Source: Nitrospira sp. (GTDB lineage: Bacteria; Nitrospirota; Nitrospiria; Nitrospirales; Nitrospiraceae). From it: a DNA stretch of 64,000 bases. This document shows, in pieces, positions 9,422-18,825 of this stretch. A program made the position numbers and the translations under genes. Below the pieces are notes generated by a model that made no database searches, was not told the origin of the DNA, and saw only the letters and a list, made by a program, of their open reading frames with translations. The stretch is from assembly GCA_024330965.1 (NCBI GenBank), contig JANDJL010000011.1, positions 20,091 through 84,090 of the forward strand, written 5' to 3'. Numbering within the stretch: position 1 is the first letter of the stretch; each line of letters starts with the position of its first letter.

Positions 9422-9775
9422 CTACGCATCTTTTTCTTTATCCTCATCTTCTCCGCGCAGCCGCGCGATGGAATCCCGCTGGATCTTGATCCGTGTATTG
9501 TCGGCTATTTGGAGGGTGACGGTCTGTTTGCCGAGATTCGTGACTGTTCCCCAAATGCCGGACGTGGTCACGACTTTGTCGCCTTTCTTGAGCGCATCGA
9601 TCAAAGCCTTCTGCTCTTTCTGTTTCTTCTGCTGCGGCCGGATCAGCAGAAAGTAAAAGATGATGAAAATCAGAATAAAGGGAACGAGGGAGAGCAGTCC
9701 CCCCGGACCTTGACCACCGGCCCCCGCCCCGCTCGCCCCAGTTCCCTGAGCCCATGCTATGGATTCCATCAACAT
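9422..9775 (-). CDS. yajC: Preprotein translocase subunit YajC
   Basis: A 117-residue single-span membrane protein. The hydrophobic helix (LVPFILIFIIFYFLLIRPQQ) followed by a basic KKQKEQ stretch and GDKVVTTSGIWGTV is the diagnostic YajC pattern. It associates with SecDF and holo-translocon complexes. An unusual glycine/alanine-rich leader (GTGASGAGAGGQGPGG) precedes the helix. The start at 9775 lies inside the last codons of tgt (7-bp overlap), with a GGGGAG ribosome site within the tgt coding sequence, which indicates co-transcription. Confidence 0.95.
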   Translation of the reverse strand: MLMESIAWAQGTGASGAGAGGQGPGGLLSLVPFILIFIIFYFLLIRPQQKKQKEQKALIDALKKGDKVVTTSGIWGTVTNLGKQTVTLQIADNTRIKIQRDSIARLRGEDEDKEKDA

Positions 9776-10968
9776 AACGAACGATCTCCCCTCTTCCGGT
9801 TAGGTAAGCTGTCTCCCGTCGCAACGGCTTCGTGGTCTTCCCGCGCCTCGGCGACCGGCTGTTCCTGCATTCGACCGCGGTAAAAAGCGGCTCGAAATTC
9901 CGAAAATGTTCCTTGCTCGATGGCCGCCCGTATGCGACGCATCAGGTCCGAAACGTACCACAGGTTGTGAAACGTGTTCAGCCGTGCAGCCAACATTTCT
10001 TTCACCGAAAACAAATGATGAAGATAGGCCCGCGAATATCGCCGGCAAACCGGACAGCCGCAATCGGGATCGATCGGTCGCTCATCCCGCGCGTATTGAG
10101 CCTGTTTGATGACCACTCGTCCCGTCGCTGTCAACAACGCCCCCGTCCGTCCATGCCGCGAGGGCGCAACACAGTCGAAGAGATCGATGCCACGAGCAAC
10201 CCCCTCGACCAGATCCTCGGGGTATCCGACTCCCATCAGATACCGCGGCTTGTTTTCCGGCAGTTCCGGCACCGTCACATCGAGCATCGCGTACATCTCA
10301 GCCTTGCTTTCTCCCACGGACAAGCCTCCGACCGCGTAGCCGTCAAATCCCATGGCTGTGAGGTCTCTTGCCGAGCGGACGCGCAGATCCGCGTCCAGAC
10401 CGCCTTGCACGATACCGAACAGAGCTTGGTCGTTTCTCCGCCGACTGGCCAAACATCGCTCGGCCCACAGCTTGGTTCGCCGCACGCCGTCCAGCACCAT
10501 TTCACGGCTTGCGGGCAACGCGACGCAGTGATCGAAGGCCATGATGATATCGGCCCCCAAGGCTTCTTGGATTTCAACGGCGGTTTCCGGTGTGATGAAG
10601 TGATTCGAGCCGTCGAGATGCGATTGAAAGAGTACACCCTCGTCCGTCACCTTGCATAACTTGGCTAAACTGAAAACCTGAAAGCCTCCGCTGTCCGTCA
10701 AAATCGCCCCCGGCCAGCCGGTAAAGGCGTGCAGCCCGCCCATCTCGGCCACGATCTTATGCCCGGGGCGAAGAGAGAGATGATACGCGTTGTTCAACAA
10801 CAACCGGAATCCCATGAGCTGAAGATCATCCGGGGCCAGTCCCTTGACCGGCCCCAACGACCCGACCGGCATGAACGCCGGCGTATCGATGACGGCCCGT
10901 GAGGTGCACAATTGGCCGACCCTGGCTCTGGATTGCCGATCCCGTTGCTGAAGTCGATACTGGATCAT
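9769..10968 (-). CDS. tgt: tRNA-guanine transglycosylase (queuine synthesis)
   Basis: Exchanges guanine 34 for preQ1 in GU(N)-anticodon tRNAs during queuosine formation. Visible elements are DTPAFMPVGSLG near the N-terminus, TDSGGFQVFSLAK, GGLSVGE, and the Asp nucleophile region DLFDCVAPSRHGRTG. The C-terminal zinc site is CGCPVCRRYSRAYLHHL. The track uses a GTG at 10989 overlapping argS. I prefer ATG 10968 because MIQYRLQQRD matches the family N-terminus and AGGAAG lies upstream (399 residues). A C-terminal tail of about 20 residues overlaps yajC. Confidence 0.96.
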   Translation of the reverse strand: MIQYRLQQRDRQSRARVGQLCTSRAVIDTPAFMPVGSLGPVKGLAPDDLQLMGFRLLLNNAYHLSLRPGHKIVAEMGGLHAFTGWPGAILTDSGGFQVFSLAKLCKVTDEGVLFQSHLDGSNHFITPETAVEIQEALGADIIMAFDHCVALPASREMVLDGVRRTKLWAERCLASRRRNDQALFGIVQGGLDADLRVRSARDLTAMGFDGYAVGGLSVGESKAEMYAMLDVTVPELPENKPRYLMGVGYPEDLVEGVARGIDLFDCVAPSRHGRTGALLTATGRVVIKQAQYARDERPIDPDCGCPVCRRYSRAYLHHLFSVKEMLAARLNTFHNLWYVSDLMRRIRAAIEQGTFSEFRAAFYRGRMQEQPVAEAREDHEAVATGDSLPNRKRGDRSLC

Positions 10969-10985
10969 GCCGCGCTGTTCTTCCT

Positions 10986-12710
10986 TCACATCTGCTCGGG
11001 AGCGGAAATTCCCAGTACCGTCAGACCGTTTCTGATGACTTGCTGAACGCCACGCATGAGAGCCAGCCTGGCGGCAGTCCGCTTGGGCGTCAGTTCCTCA
11101 GCCGATCCGGCTTCATCGTGGTCCTGGCTGCCTGCGGGCGGGAGTATTCGATGTTTGTTGTAAAAAGTGTGCAGCAGCGCCGCAAGCTGTTGGAGATAAT
11201 ACGTAACGCGGTGGGGCTCGAATGTGGACGCGCTGGTCTGAAGAATGTCCGGATAGACGGAGAGCTTTCGAATCAGACTTAATTCGTCGGGATCCGTCAA
11301 CGGCGTGAGGTCCGTCTTTTCCGGTCGAGGACACTCAATGCCCCGCACGGCCGCCATCCGCCACAAACTCGCGATACGAGCGTGGGCATACTGTACGTAG
11401 TACACCGGATTGTCTGCCGATCGTTGTTTGGCCAATTCCAGGTCAAAGTCAAGATGGGTCCGTGGATCCCTCATTAAGAAAAAGAACTTCGCGGCATCGG
11501 CGCCCACTTCGTCGATGACTTCGCGCATCGTCACGAACGAACCAGTCCGCTTCGACATCTTGACTTCGACCCCGGCCCGCAGAAGCTTGACGAGCTGAAC
11601 CAATACGACCCGCAACCGCTCTTTCGGGTGGCCGTAGGCCTGCATCACGGCCTCCATGCGGGGGATGTAACCATGATGATCGGCCCCCCATACATCGACC
11701 AAGAGATCGTATCCACGTCGCAGTTTGTCCCGATGATAGGCGATGTCCGATGCCAGGTAGGTGTATTCGCCGTCCTGCTTCTTGACGACACGGTCTTTTT
11801 CATCGCCGAAGACCGTGGAGCGAAACCATAGCGCTCCCTCTCGCTCAAACAAAAGGCCGCGGGCTTGCAAATCGTCCAAGGCCTGCTCCACCGCTCCGGA
11901 CTTGAGCAGCGATTCCTCGCTGAACCACGACTGAAATTCGATACCCAACGACGCCAGGTCCTCGCGGATCAATTTCAACAGTTCCTGATAGGCGAGCGTC
12001 CGACATCGCGCCTCGATCTCCGCCGGGTCGGAAGACTCCGTCTCACCTTCGAGTTTATGCTTGAGTCGCTGAGCCACGTCGCTGATATAGGCACCGTGGT
12101 AACCTTCTTCAGGAAATTCGGTAGGCCGCCCCAACAGTTCTTGATAACGCGCATAGACCGATGCCCCCAACAGTTTCATCTGTCTGCCGGCATCGTTGAT
12201 GTAATACTCGCTGGTCACATCATAGCCGACTGCTCTCAACAGACGAGCAACGGCCTGCCCGATCGCCGCCCCCCGTCCGTGCCCGACATGGAGCGGACCA
12301 GTGGGATTGGCACTGACATATTCCACCAGAACACGACGCCCTCCTCCCACATCGGCTTTGCCATAGGCGTCGCCCCGTATGTCGATCTCTCGTAATACCT
12401 CATGCCACAAGGTCGGTTTGACAGTCAGATTCAAAAACCCCGGACGGACGACTTCCACCCGTTCGAAAAGCCGGCCCGTTTCCGCGAGATGTTCAGCGAT
12501 AATTTCGGCAATCTCGTAAGGTCCCTTTTCTTCCGATGACGCCAAGGACATCGCAATCGTCGTCGCCAATTCTCCCCACTCCGGACGTTTTGGCGCATCC
12601 AGGGTCAGCGCCGGCCATGTTTGCGTTTTCAATCGACCTTTTTTCTTGGCCTCATTGAGAGCACCAAGCAAAGCGGCGACAACCCTCTCCTGAACGACAC
12701 CGTGAGACAT
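10986..12710 (-). CDS. argS: Arginyl-tRNA synthetase
   Basis: A 574-residue class I synthetase that attaches arginine to tRNA-Arg. The N-terminal Add-1 domain is followed by the catalytic core with ANPTGPLHVGHGRGAAIG (HIGH box, here HVGH) and KMSKRTG (KMSKS box, here KMSKR). The DALR anticodon-binding domain at the C-terminus contains YYVQYAHARI and ends near PEQM. The length is standard. It overlaps the tgt region and appears to be the first gene of the tgt-yajC-secDF transcription unit; about 120 bp separate it from the upstream glycosyltransferase gene's end. Confidence 0.97.
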   Translation of the reverse strand: MSHGVVQERVVAALLGALNEAKKKGRLKTQTWPALTLDAPKRPEWGELATTIAMSLASSEEKGPYEIAEIIAEHLAETGRLFERVEVVRPGFLNLTVKPTLWHEVLREIDIRGDAYGKADVGGGRRVLVEYVSANPTGPLHVGHGRGAAIGQAVARLLRAVGYDVTSEYYINDAGRQMKLLGASVYARYQELLGRPTEFPEEGYHGAYISDVAQRLKHKLEGETESSDPAEIEARCRTLAYQELLKLIREDLASLGIEFQSWFSEESLLKSGAVEQALDDLQARGLLFEREGALWFRSTVFGDEKDRVVKKQDGEYTYLASDIAYHRDKLRRGYDLLVDVWGADHHGYIPRMEAVMQAYGHPKERLRVVLVQLVKLLRAGVEVKMSKRTGSFVTMREVIDEVGADAAKFFFLMRDPRTHLDFDLELAKQRSADNPVYYVQYAHARIASLWRMAAVRGIECPRPEKTDLTPLTDPDELSLIRKLSVYPDILQTSASTFEPHRVTYYLQQLAALLHTFYNKHRILPPAGSQDHDEAGSAEELTPKRTAARLALMRGVQQVIRNGLTVLGISAPEQM

Positions 12711-12817
12711 GTCGAATCTGCTAAGTTCTCAGCAAAGAAGGAGAAAATGAACGGACCACTTTAGCACACAGGTCTGATGGAGACAAGGTAGAGTCCGGGC
12801 GGTGACCTTACGACTTG

Positions 12818-12833
12818 ATGATCAATTGATCAT
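12818..12833. repeat. 16-bp perfect palindrome
   Basis: ATGATCAATTGATCAT is a perfect palindrome that overlaps the stop codon of the GT9 gene. It is AT-rich and lacks a T-run, so it is a weak terminator candidate. It could be a protein-binding site in the 119-bp gap before argS, or chance. Confidence 0.4.
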
Positions 12834-13810
12834 AATTTTCCACATGCATCCAGTATCTGTTCCGGGGAAATAGCCAAACAACCTTTTTCGGAACAAGCGG
12901 TGACGTGCTCCCACGACGGGCACATGCACGGTCCCGCGCGCAAGACGATTACGTGCGGTCCTTTGGGCGCCCATCGGGCGGGATCGGTCGGCCCAAAGAG
13001 TGCAACGGTGGGAACTCCCAATAATCCCGCCAGATGAGTGATCCCTGAATCATGTCCGATATACACCCATGCTCGGAGAAGCACGCCAGCGACGGTCGTC
13101 AAGTCGGCATCGCGTAAGACAGGGAGAGGATGGCATACTCTCTCCATGACGGCCCTCACGGTTTCCCGATCAGCCGGACCTTCCAGCAGAAGACACTGTT
13201 TCCCTGTGTTCTTTAATTCCTCGATGACGGAAGCCAACACTTCCGGCCTTATACATTTTGCGCGACTCCCGCTCCCCGGATGAATCACCACTATGGGACG
13301 ATCGAGGGTGATGCTCCGTTTCGTCAGACACATCTCTGCGCTCTGCTTGAACGCCGGCCGCACACATATCCGCGGCTCGACCGTCGAACCATGCCCTCGT
13401 CCTCCGATCACTTCACTATAGCGGTCGCTCTGATGCGTCGCCGTTACGGCGGGATCGAACGGTGATTTTATGCACACGTGGCGAATGCCCATCATTTTGA
13501 GACGATTCTCGATGAGACCGTCATCATCCTTCAACCACCCTATGACAAGCTCGCAATCTTGAATCCAGGAGTACCTCTCGCTCAACGGAACCGATTCTTC
13601 ACCAAACAAGAGATCCCGAATGGCGCCGCTTTCAAAAGAAACCCACTCCTCCACTACGTTACATTCCAACAGCAATCGCCCTACTGATTCATGGGAAGCG
13701 AGAATATATCGGTGGTTCGGATAACCAGCCCGAAGCCGTTGAAGAGTCGGAACCGCAAGGAGGACGTCTCCGAGGGAGCCAGGATGAATGGCGAGAACGG
13801 TTTGGGGCAT
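12830..13810 (-). CDS. GT9-family heptosyltransferase-like glycosyltransferase
   Basis: A 326-residue protein of the ADP-heptose:LPS heptosyltransferase family (GT9). The N-terminus AIHPGSLGDVLLAVPTLQRL is the acceptor-side signature. The C-terminal Rossmann half has VVIHPGSGS, YIGHDSGITHLAG and ALFGPTDPARWAP, which bind the nucleotide sugar. The likely role is adding a heptose or other sugar to lipopolysaccharide core at the inner-membrane cytoplasmic face. The C-terminal tail carries several cysteines (CMCPSW, CSEKGC), a common feature in this family. It begins 6 bp after mobA ends, so the two may be co-transcribed. The exact sugar is not deducible. Confidence 0.88.
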   Translation of the reverse strand: MPQTVLAIHPGSLGDVLLAVPTLQRLRAGYPNHRYILASHESVGRLLLECNVVEEWVSFESGAIRDLLFGEESVPLSERYSWIQDCELVIGWLKDDDGLIENRLKMMGIRHVCIKSPFDPAVTATHQSDRYSEVIGGRGHGSTVEPRICVRPAFKQSAEMCLTKRSITLDRPIVVIHPGSGSRAKCIRPEVLASVIEELKNTGKQCLLLEGPADRETVRAVMERVCHPLPVLRDADLTTVAGVLLRAWVYIGHDSGITHLAGLLGVPTVALFGPTDPARWAPKGPHVIVLRAGPCMCPSWEHVTACSEKGCLAISPEQILDACGKL

Positions 13811-13816
13811 CGACGT

Positions 13817-14431
13817 TTAACTTCCAACGGGAGAGGGTCCCGCCATTTTTCTGGCTGTCTCCAACTCCTCTGGCGTATTGACATTGAAAAAAGACCGTCC
13901 CCCTGGATCAAGACCGCTTATTTCCGCCTGCTGGACCCATCGAACTCGAAGACTTGCTTCATTGACAACGTCTTTGATACTGAGCCGGCCGCTCCGGACC
14001 ATTGTCTCGATTACCGGCAGACACCGACCGCTATAGAGCGCATGCGTCGGTTGCGGGCCAAACTCGGAACGAGGCATGACTACATCCACGTGGTTTTTCA
14101 ACGAAACCAGGTATTGAATCACGATCGGACTTATGAACGGCATGTCACAAGCAACCGCAAAAATATATGGTGTCTTCGATAGTTTCAATCCTGTGTAAAT
14201 CCCCCCTAGGCTTCCACAATTGGGGATAATATCCCGCCACACCGGTACCCTTGCCTCGATCACCGTGGAATCATCGCCGATCACAATGCTCACGCTCTGA
14301 AAGACACCCTGCAATACAGCGAGGCTTCTCTCAAGAAGAGTGTGTTCCCCGACAAAAAGAAATCTTTTGTCTTTTCCCATCCGCCGACTTCGGCCACCGG
14401 CGAGAAGAATACCCGTGACGTCGGAGATCAT
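13817..14431 (-). CDS. mobA: Molybdenum cofactor guanylyltransferase MobA
   Basis: Transfers GMP from GTP to molybdopterin to make the MGD/bis-MGD cofactor used by DMSO-reductase family enzymes such as nitrite oxidoreductase. The nucleotidyltransferase signature GILLAGGRSRRMGKDK is at residues 7-22, with FAVACDMPFISP as the metal-binding Asp segment. The ORF track starts at 14563, but that extension reads through the terminator. ATG 14431 follows GGAGAGG and begins right before the LAGG motif (204 residues, normal for MobA). The gene sits just downstream of the oxidase operon's terminator, so it probably has its own promoter, possibly in the short gap. Confidence 0.93.
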   Translation of the reverse strand: MISDVTGILLAGGRSRRMGKDKRFLFVGEHTLLERSLAVLQGVFQSVSIVIGDDSTVIEARVPVWRDIIPNCGSLGGIYTGLKLSKTPYIFAVACDMPFISPIVIQYLVSLKNHVDVVMPRSEFGPQPTHALYSGRCLPVIETMVRSGRLSIKDVVNEASLRVRWVQQAEISGLDPGGRSFFNVNTPEELETARKMAGPSPVGS

Positions 14432-14461
14432 CCTCTCCCCTCTGTAAGGATCAATGAGGAA

Positions 14462-14493
14462 AAACAAAAAGGGGGTGGGATTTTCCCACCCCC
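14462..14493 (-). terminator. Intrinsic terminator of the cytochrome/oxidase operon
   Basis: A perfect 10-bp stem (GGGGGTGGGA paired with TCCCACCCCC) with a short loop. On the minus strand it is followed by TTTTTGTTTTT. It lies 39 bp beyond the stop of the last cytochrome gene and before mobA. Confidence 0.92.
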
Positions 14494-14531
14494 TCTCTCC
14501 CTTGCCAATATTTTTGTGATACCTGACCCGT

Positions 14532-16307
14532 TTACAGAGTTTTTCCCTTCTTCTTGTTGGCACGGCGCGTCAATACCCACCCCTCGAGAAATACGACGCC
14601 GACGGCAATGACAACAGGATAAATGTAGGTCTCCTGTGGAATTGGAGGATTCATAAACGTGTAATAAAACGCAGACACGGCCATTTTTCGACCTGCATCC
14701 CCGTTATGGCCGTCCCATGCGAAAAAGACCGTGGGAATATACTGGCCGACTTCAAAAAACGTGTCTTCATCATAGTCCTGGTCTTTCTTGTTTCCCAGGG
14801 GACGTTCGATCATCACATACCAACGACCATTCTTCCATTCGCTTTTCAGGACTTTAAGATGCTCCTCGTAGTTATCACGTTCCTCAAAGTCCTTATCCCA
14901 TCCAGTCCCTTTGAAAGCCCTGATGGAACCATCGGCTTCCCACTTCACGATATCGACCGGGAATTGCTCGTTCGTTCCGAACAGATACCGCGGCTTAATG
15001 GGAGCGGGGAGTTCCTTCCATTTGACGGGAGTTTCAATGGCGATGGCGTCATTATAGACCGGATAGTTATTCTGCTTCGCCGCTATGGAACCTTCTTCTC
15101 CGGTGGCCGGCTCTTGCTCTGGAATGTCGATATTGACTTCAGTCGGTGCCCAGGGCAACTTGCCCTCAGCCACGCTCTTTGTTCGGTCATCCCATTCCAA
15201 GAGATAGGCAATGGACTTATCGTTGTACAAGGACCGAACCCATATGTCGTCAATTCGATTGACGAAATTTCTCGGCTTATGGGTGATCTGCCCGCCCATC
15301 GCGACATAGCGCCGCGGAGCATTTTTCCACGCTTCGGCCTCGATATCGGCCGGAATTTCCCCTTCCACTAGATTTGATGGAATCACAAAATCGATTTTAG
15401 GCTTATCGGTTAACGGATCTATCGGAAGAGGCTTCCCATCAGCATCACGCTCACACAAGGAATTCACAAAATTGGCGATGTCCCACCGCTCATCTATTGT
15501 CGTGTTGTCCGCAAACGACGGCATGGGAGTTCCATTGATCCCTGTCGAGAAGGTTCTAAAAATGTTGACCACATTGTAAGGATCTTGCCGACTCCCTCTA
15601 AAGTTCCAACATTTATGCCAATTAGCCGGCTGGATAGAAAATCCCCAATCGTCTTTCAAATTGAACGCGTTGCCATCACCACGACCTTCAAGGCCATGGC
15701 ATTCAATACATTTCTTTTCAACAATCAGTTCGGCCCCCCTTTTGAGGCTTTCTTCCGTTGGCGGTTTGGGCTTGAGTTCTGCCACGTTGAGAATAGTTTG
15801 GGTCTCCGACTGTTTATCCGTAAAGCTCCTATCCTTCACAAGCTGGGTTGTGACAAAGGCCAGCACTTGGAGTCGTTGTTCCTCTGTCAGAATACCTTCC
15901 CACGGCGGCATAGCCGATCCCGGTAATCCGTGCGTCACCGTGTCGAAGAGGTCATTTTGACCGCGAACGGGCTTTTTGGCGTCGAACAGAGGAAGTTCAC
16001 CGCTGGCCGTATGACGAATTTTAAACGTCCCTTGATTAAAATTACGCGGGCGAGGCCAGAGTCGATCAGCGCCAGGCCCATCGCCCGCACCATCCACACC
16101 ATGACACCACACGCATTTCGTAAAATATACCCTTTTACCGGCCTCGATCATTTCAGCGGAAGGTGGCGCCGCGAGCTCTCCCTTTTTAAATCCTTCTGGA
16201 ATCCCCCCTTGAGCAAAAGCCGGAATTTCCATGCCAACGGTCATTAAAACGGCCCCGAAGGCAATTGATCGCATCAGCCCAGCCTTCTGAGTTCCACTGT
16301 TTTGCAT
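14532..16307 (-). CDS. Di-haem cytochrome c fused to ethylbenzene-dehydrogenase-type haem domain
   Basis: ATG 16307 has a GAAGAGGAA ribosome site and opens a signal peptide (MRSIAFGAVLMTV...AFAQG), giving 591 residues rather than the 624 in the track. Two cytochrome c domains follow, with haem motifs CVWCH (about residue 62) and CIECH (about 205). The second half, from about residue 300, resembles the haem-b-binding gamma subunit domain of type II DMSO reductases (EB_dh). A C-terminal hydrophobic helix (TYIYPVVIAVGVVFLEGWVL) with a KKKGK tail anchors it in the membrane. Such proteins are candidate electron carriers between periplasmic oxidoreductases and terminal oxidases. It is last in the operon. 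Confidence 0.85.
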   Translation of the reverse strand: MQNSGTQKAGLMRSIAFGAVLMTVGMEIPAFAQGGIPEGFKKGELAAPPSAEMIEAGKRVYFTKCVWCHGVDGAGDGPGADRLWPRPRNFNQGTFKIRHTASGELPLFDAKKPVRGQNDLFDTVTHGLPGSAMPPWEGILTEEQRLQVLAFVTTQLVKDRSFTDKQSETQTILNVAELKPKPPTEESLKRGAELIVEKKCIECHGLEGRGDGNAFNLKDDWGFSIQPANWHKCWNFRGSRQDPYNVVNIFRTFSTGINGTPMPSFADNTTIDERWDIANFVNSLCERDADGKPLPIDPLTDKPKIDFVIPSNLVEGEIPADIEAEAWKNAPRRYVAMGGQITHKPRNFVNRIDDIWVRSLYNDKSIAYLLEWDDRTKSVAEGKLPWAPTEVNIDIPEQEPATGEEGSIAAKQNNYPVYNDAIAIETPVKWKELPAPIKPRYLFGTNEQFPVDIVKWEADGSIRAFKGTGWDKDFEERDNYEEHLKVLKSEWKNGRWYVMIERPLGNKKDQDYDEDTFFEVGQYIPTVFFAWDGHNGDAGRKMAVSAFYYTFMNPPIPQETYIYPVVIAVGVVFLEGWVLTRRANKKKGKTL

Positions 16308-16345
16308 AGCGTTCCTCTTCCTCAATGAACAAGTCGGAAATACGA

Positions 16346-17383
16346 TCAATCCCAGGTTCGTGGATAGTAGCCTGTATGCCAATATTCGAACAGGATGACC
16401 TTCCATATTTCATCAACCGTCAGGTGCTGTTCCCAAGGCGGCATAACGGATGCCCATGGAAACCCTTCATTTGGGAGACCAATCCCACCTTTTGCGACGC
16501 GCCAGAAGATAAACGTCTCCTGTAACTGAGCAATTGTTCCCGGATCCGTGAAATTCGCTGGGATGGGGTTGAAAGCGAAAGCGTGCAGACCGCGGCCGTT
16601 TAAGTTATCGCCATGACAGAAGTGGCAATTTTGGAAAAATATTTCCCCACCTTCACGGACATACTTTAAGTAACCTTCAGCCTTTTCATCCCAAGGATTG
16701 GCATTCGGCTTCATGAGCCGCCCCATACCCTGCTCAACGATAAGCGAATTGGTATATTCTTGATCGTATTTGCCCTCAGGATTGACACGATACGGATTCA
16801 AGGAGGTTTGCAACACATAGGTCTTTCCGTGCACTTTGGTACTGGCAGGTGGAGCAGGATGCACAGTCCTCAATTCAATCGGCTCTTCCGATTTCGGCAT
16901 CATAGCATTGTACGAGAACCCCCACGTAAGAATGGGAAGAGCGATCAAATAAACGTATCGAAGCACTTTATTGAAGCCAGTCTGAGCATCCAAGACATTC
17001 AAGATCGGCTGTTTGAATTTTTTCCAGTCTTCCTCGTTGGAGGAAACCCACATGAGCACGGCGACAAGCCCTACCGTTCCATACATGGCCCGGACGCTGA
17101 ATGGAATGGGTGGGTAGATTCGATACTTAATGTAGAGAAGGAAGAAGATCCAAAATCCTATCCCTTGCCAGAACCGCGGAATTCCCATTCCCATTGCATT
17201 GAGCATATAGCTCAGTCCGGTAAACCCAAGAACGTAGCATCCGACCTCGAAGAGCATCTGCATCGGCATGTACCCTTCGACAAGACGAATCGTATTCGAA
17301 GGGATAATGTCGAATATCATTCCAGCCAGCAGCAGCAAACCGACAACCCCTACTAAGGCGCCGATCGACATCAGTGCTTTCAT
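16346..17383 (-). CDS. Membrane-anchored monohaem cytochrome c
   Basis: A 345-residue protein with about five N-terminal membrane helices (residues 5-30, 40-62, 70-90, 98-115 and 145-160) followed by a periplasmic domain. One haem motif, NCHFCHGDN, lies at about residue 255; the probable distal Met is in SVMPPWEQHL. Good GGGAG ribosome site before ATG 17383. It lies between two other cytochrome genes in the oxidase operon with 30-50 bp gaps. The role is inferred as a membrane electron-transfer subunit delivering electrons to the bd-like oxidase. The N-terminal helices resemble no quinol-binding subunit I can name. Confidence 0.82.
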   Translation of the reverse strand: MKALMSIGALVGVVGLLLLAGMIFDIIPSNTIRLVEGYMPMQMLFEVGCYVLGFTGLSYMLNAMGMGIPRFWQGIGFWIFFLLYIKYRIYPPIPFSVRAMYGTVGLVAVLMWVSSNEEDWKKFKQPILNVLDAQTGFNKVLRYVYLIALPILTWGFSYNAMMPKSEEPIELRTVHPAPPASTKVHGKTYVLQTSLNPYRVNPEGKYDQEYTNSLIVEQGMGRLMKPNANPWDEKAEGYLKYVREGGEIFFQNCHFCHGDNLNGRGLHAFAFNPIPANFTDPGTIAQLQETFIFWRVAKGGIGLPNEGFPWASVMPPWEQHLTVDEIWKVILFEYWHTGYYPRTWD

Positions 17384-17431
17384 CGCTTACTCCCTTTACA
17401 CATCCCAAACGAAATATGGATCTTGCTCACC

Positions 17432-18742
17432 TTATGAAATTTTTGGCGGCGGTGCTCCAGCTTTTACCTGAGAGAGATAATCGACTATTTTCTTCAGAGC
17501 CCCGGCACTCAATTTTTGTCCGAATACTTTGGGCATCGTGTTGTCAGGGAACGGCTTGACCACGTATGCACTAGGATCGACAATTGACTCCATAATGTAT
17601 TCGGCCGGAGACTTGGCTGTTCCCTTGTAGTCAGGCGCTTTGATACGCTGAGCCGCCGTCGTTCCCTCCTCGAGCTTCGGACCAATAGTGCCGACGGCCC
17701 CAGGAATACCCGGTATCGTGTGGCAGGCCACACACTGGGCTTTGGCAAAAATTTGATCCACAGGCTCTGAGCCATCAGCCATTAAAGAGGTCGCTCCATC
17801 TGCCGGCTTGTCTTCCTGAAGCTGGGGACGCTCCCCTTCCGGGATAAACTTTTCATAGGACTTGATCATTTCCTCAAACGACGGAGGCTCCAATCCCTCT
17901 CGTACATACATCCAGGTATCGACAGCCGCCAACTCTGGAAGACTCAGAGAGATCGGTGGCTTATGGATGGCTGGCATGGGACTTTCCCTATCGTTCGTCC
18001 CCTTCACCCCATACCCTTCAACTACATAGCAGCTTGGACAAGCGTGAGACTCCGCTATGTATTCTTGAGCATTCTCTGCCGTGCCAGACCCCGGGAAAGC
18101 CTCCTTCACCGAATATTCTCGTTTAGCAGGATTTCCTTTAGAGTATTTCGGATCTTCCAACCGTTCCTTGGCACGATTAATCAGCCCAAGCAAATTTGGG
18201 GCACGCTCTCCCAACATGCCGGCATGGAACGCATGGCACAAGGGACATTGCCCTTTCCCAATCGCCCCCTGCTCTTTGTTTTTCCCGATTCCTCCAAAAA
18301 TGATTTTCTCTCCCTCGTCGGCCAACTGCTGAGGCGTCATGGAACTGAAATCAAGCTTCTCTTCTACAGGAGGAAATCCCCCTTCTACCTGAGGAAGCCA
18401 GTTCCCATATCCAGACAGAAACGCTGCGACAAAGAACATAAACCCACCGATCTTGAGCAACGCGCTCAGATTGGTGAAGTACAGCGCCATAATGAAAGAC
18501 GTGGCGGTAATCATCGCGAGAGAAACCGGCAGCAGCCTGCTTTCTCCATAAAAGTTGGTTTTGTAATTGGCGATCGCCACGAACAAGAGGAATGTCGAAA
18601 CGATCCCGATAAACGTCTTAAAAACCGCCCGTCTTTTGGCAGCAGGATCACTGATCGATACTTGAAAATAGACAAGCAGCCCAATCAGGATGGCAATCGC
18701 CATCCAACCCATCGAAAGCGCCTCAGCAATCAAATTACCCAA
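17432..18742 (-). CDS. Membrane-bound cytochrome c with two CxxCH sites and one CxxCY site
   Basis: A 436-residue protein. The start is TTG 18742 with GGAGG at a good distance; an alternative is ATG 18712. Four N-terminal helices (about residues 10-120) are followed by periplasmic cytochrome domains. Haem motifs are CPLCH (about 180) and CVACH (about 335). Between them is CPSCY (about 245), where the axial His of a third c-type site is replaced by Tyr. The rest of that segment looks cytochrome-like, ending in PMPAI. It is second after the oxidase in the operon and is probably an electron donor to it. Confidence 0.82.
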   Translation of the reverse strand: MGNLIAEALSMGWMAIAILIGLLVYFQVSISDPAAKRRAVFKTFIGIVSTFLLFVAIANYKTNFYGESRLLPVSLAMITATSFIMALYFTNLSALLKIGGFMFFVAAFLSGYGNWLPQVEGGFPPVEEKLDFSSMTPQQLADEGEKIIFGGIGKNKEQGAIGKGQCPLCHAFHAGMLGERAPNLLGLINRAKERLEDPKYSKGNPAKREYSVKEAFPGSGTAENAQEYIAESHACPSCYVVEGYGVKGTNDRESPMPAIHKPPISLSLPELAAVDTWMYVREGLEPPSFEEMIKSYEKFIPEGERPQLQEDKPADGATSLMADGSEPVDQIFAKAQCVACHTIPGIPGAVGTIGPKLEEGTTAAQRIKAPDYKGTAKSPAEYIMESIVDPSAYVVKPFPDNTMPKVFGQKLSAGALKKIVDYLSQVKAGAPPPKIS

Positions 18743-18825
18743 GGTACTAACCCTCCTACCGCTTCACAAGAAGAGACCAACGACGATACCCTTCCTCGTA
18801 AAGCCGATCCTTAGATAAAAATCGA

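Noticed and set aside
12818-12833. Palindrome as a transcription terminator
   Set aside because: AT-rich with no T-run; kept only as a palindrome.
14532-16307. Nitrite oxidoreductase gamma subunit (NxrC) call
   Set aside because: The domain is compatible, but no nxrA or nxrB is in the window and the fused di-haem part differs; only the domain architecture is claimed.
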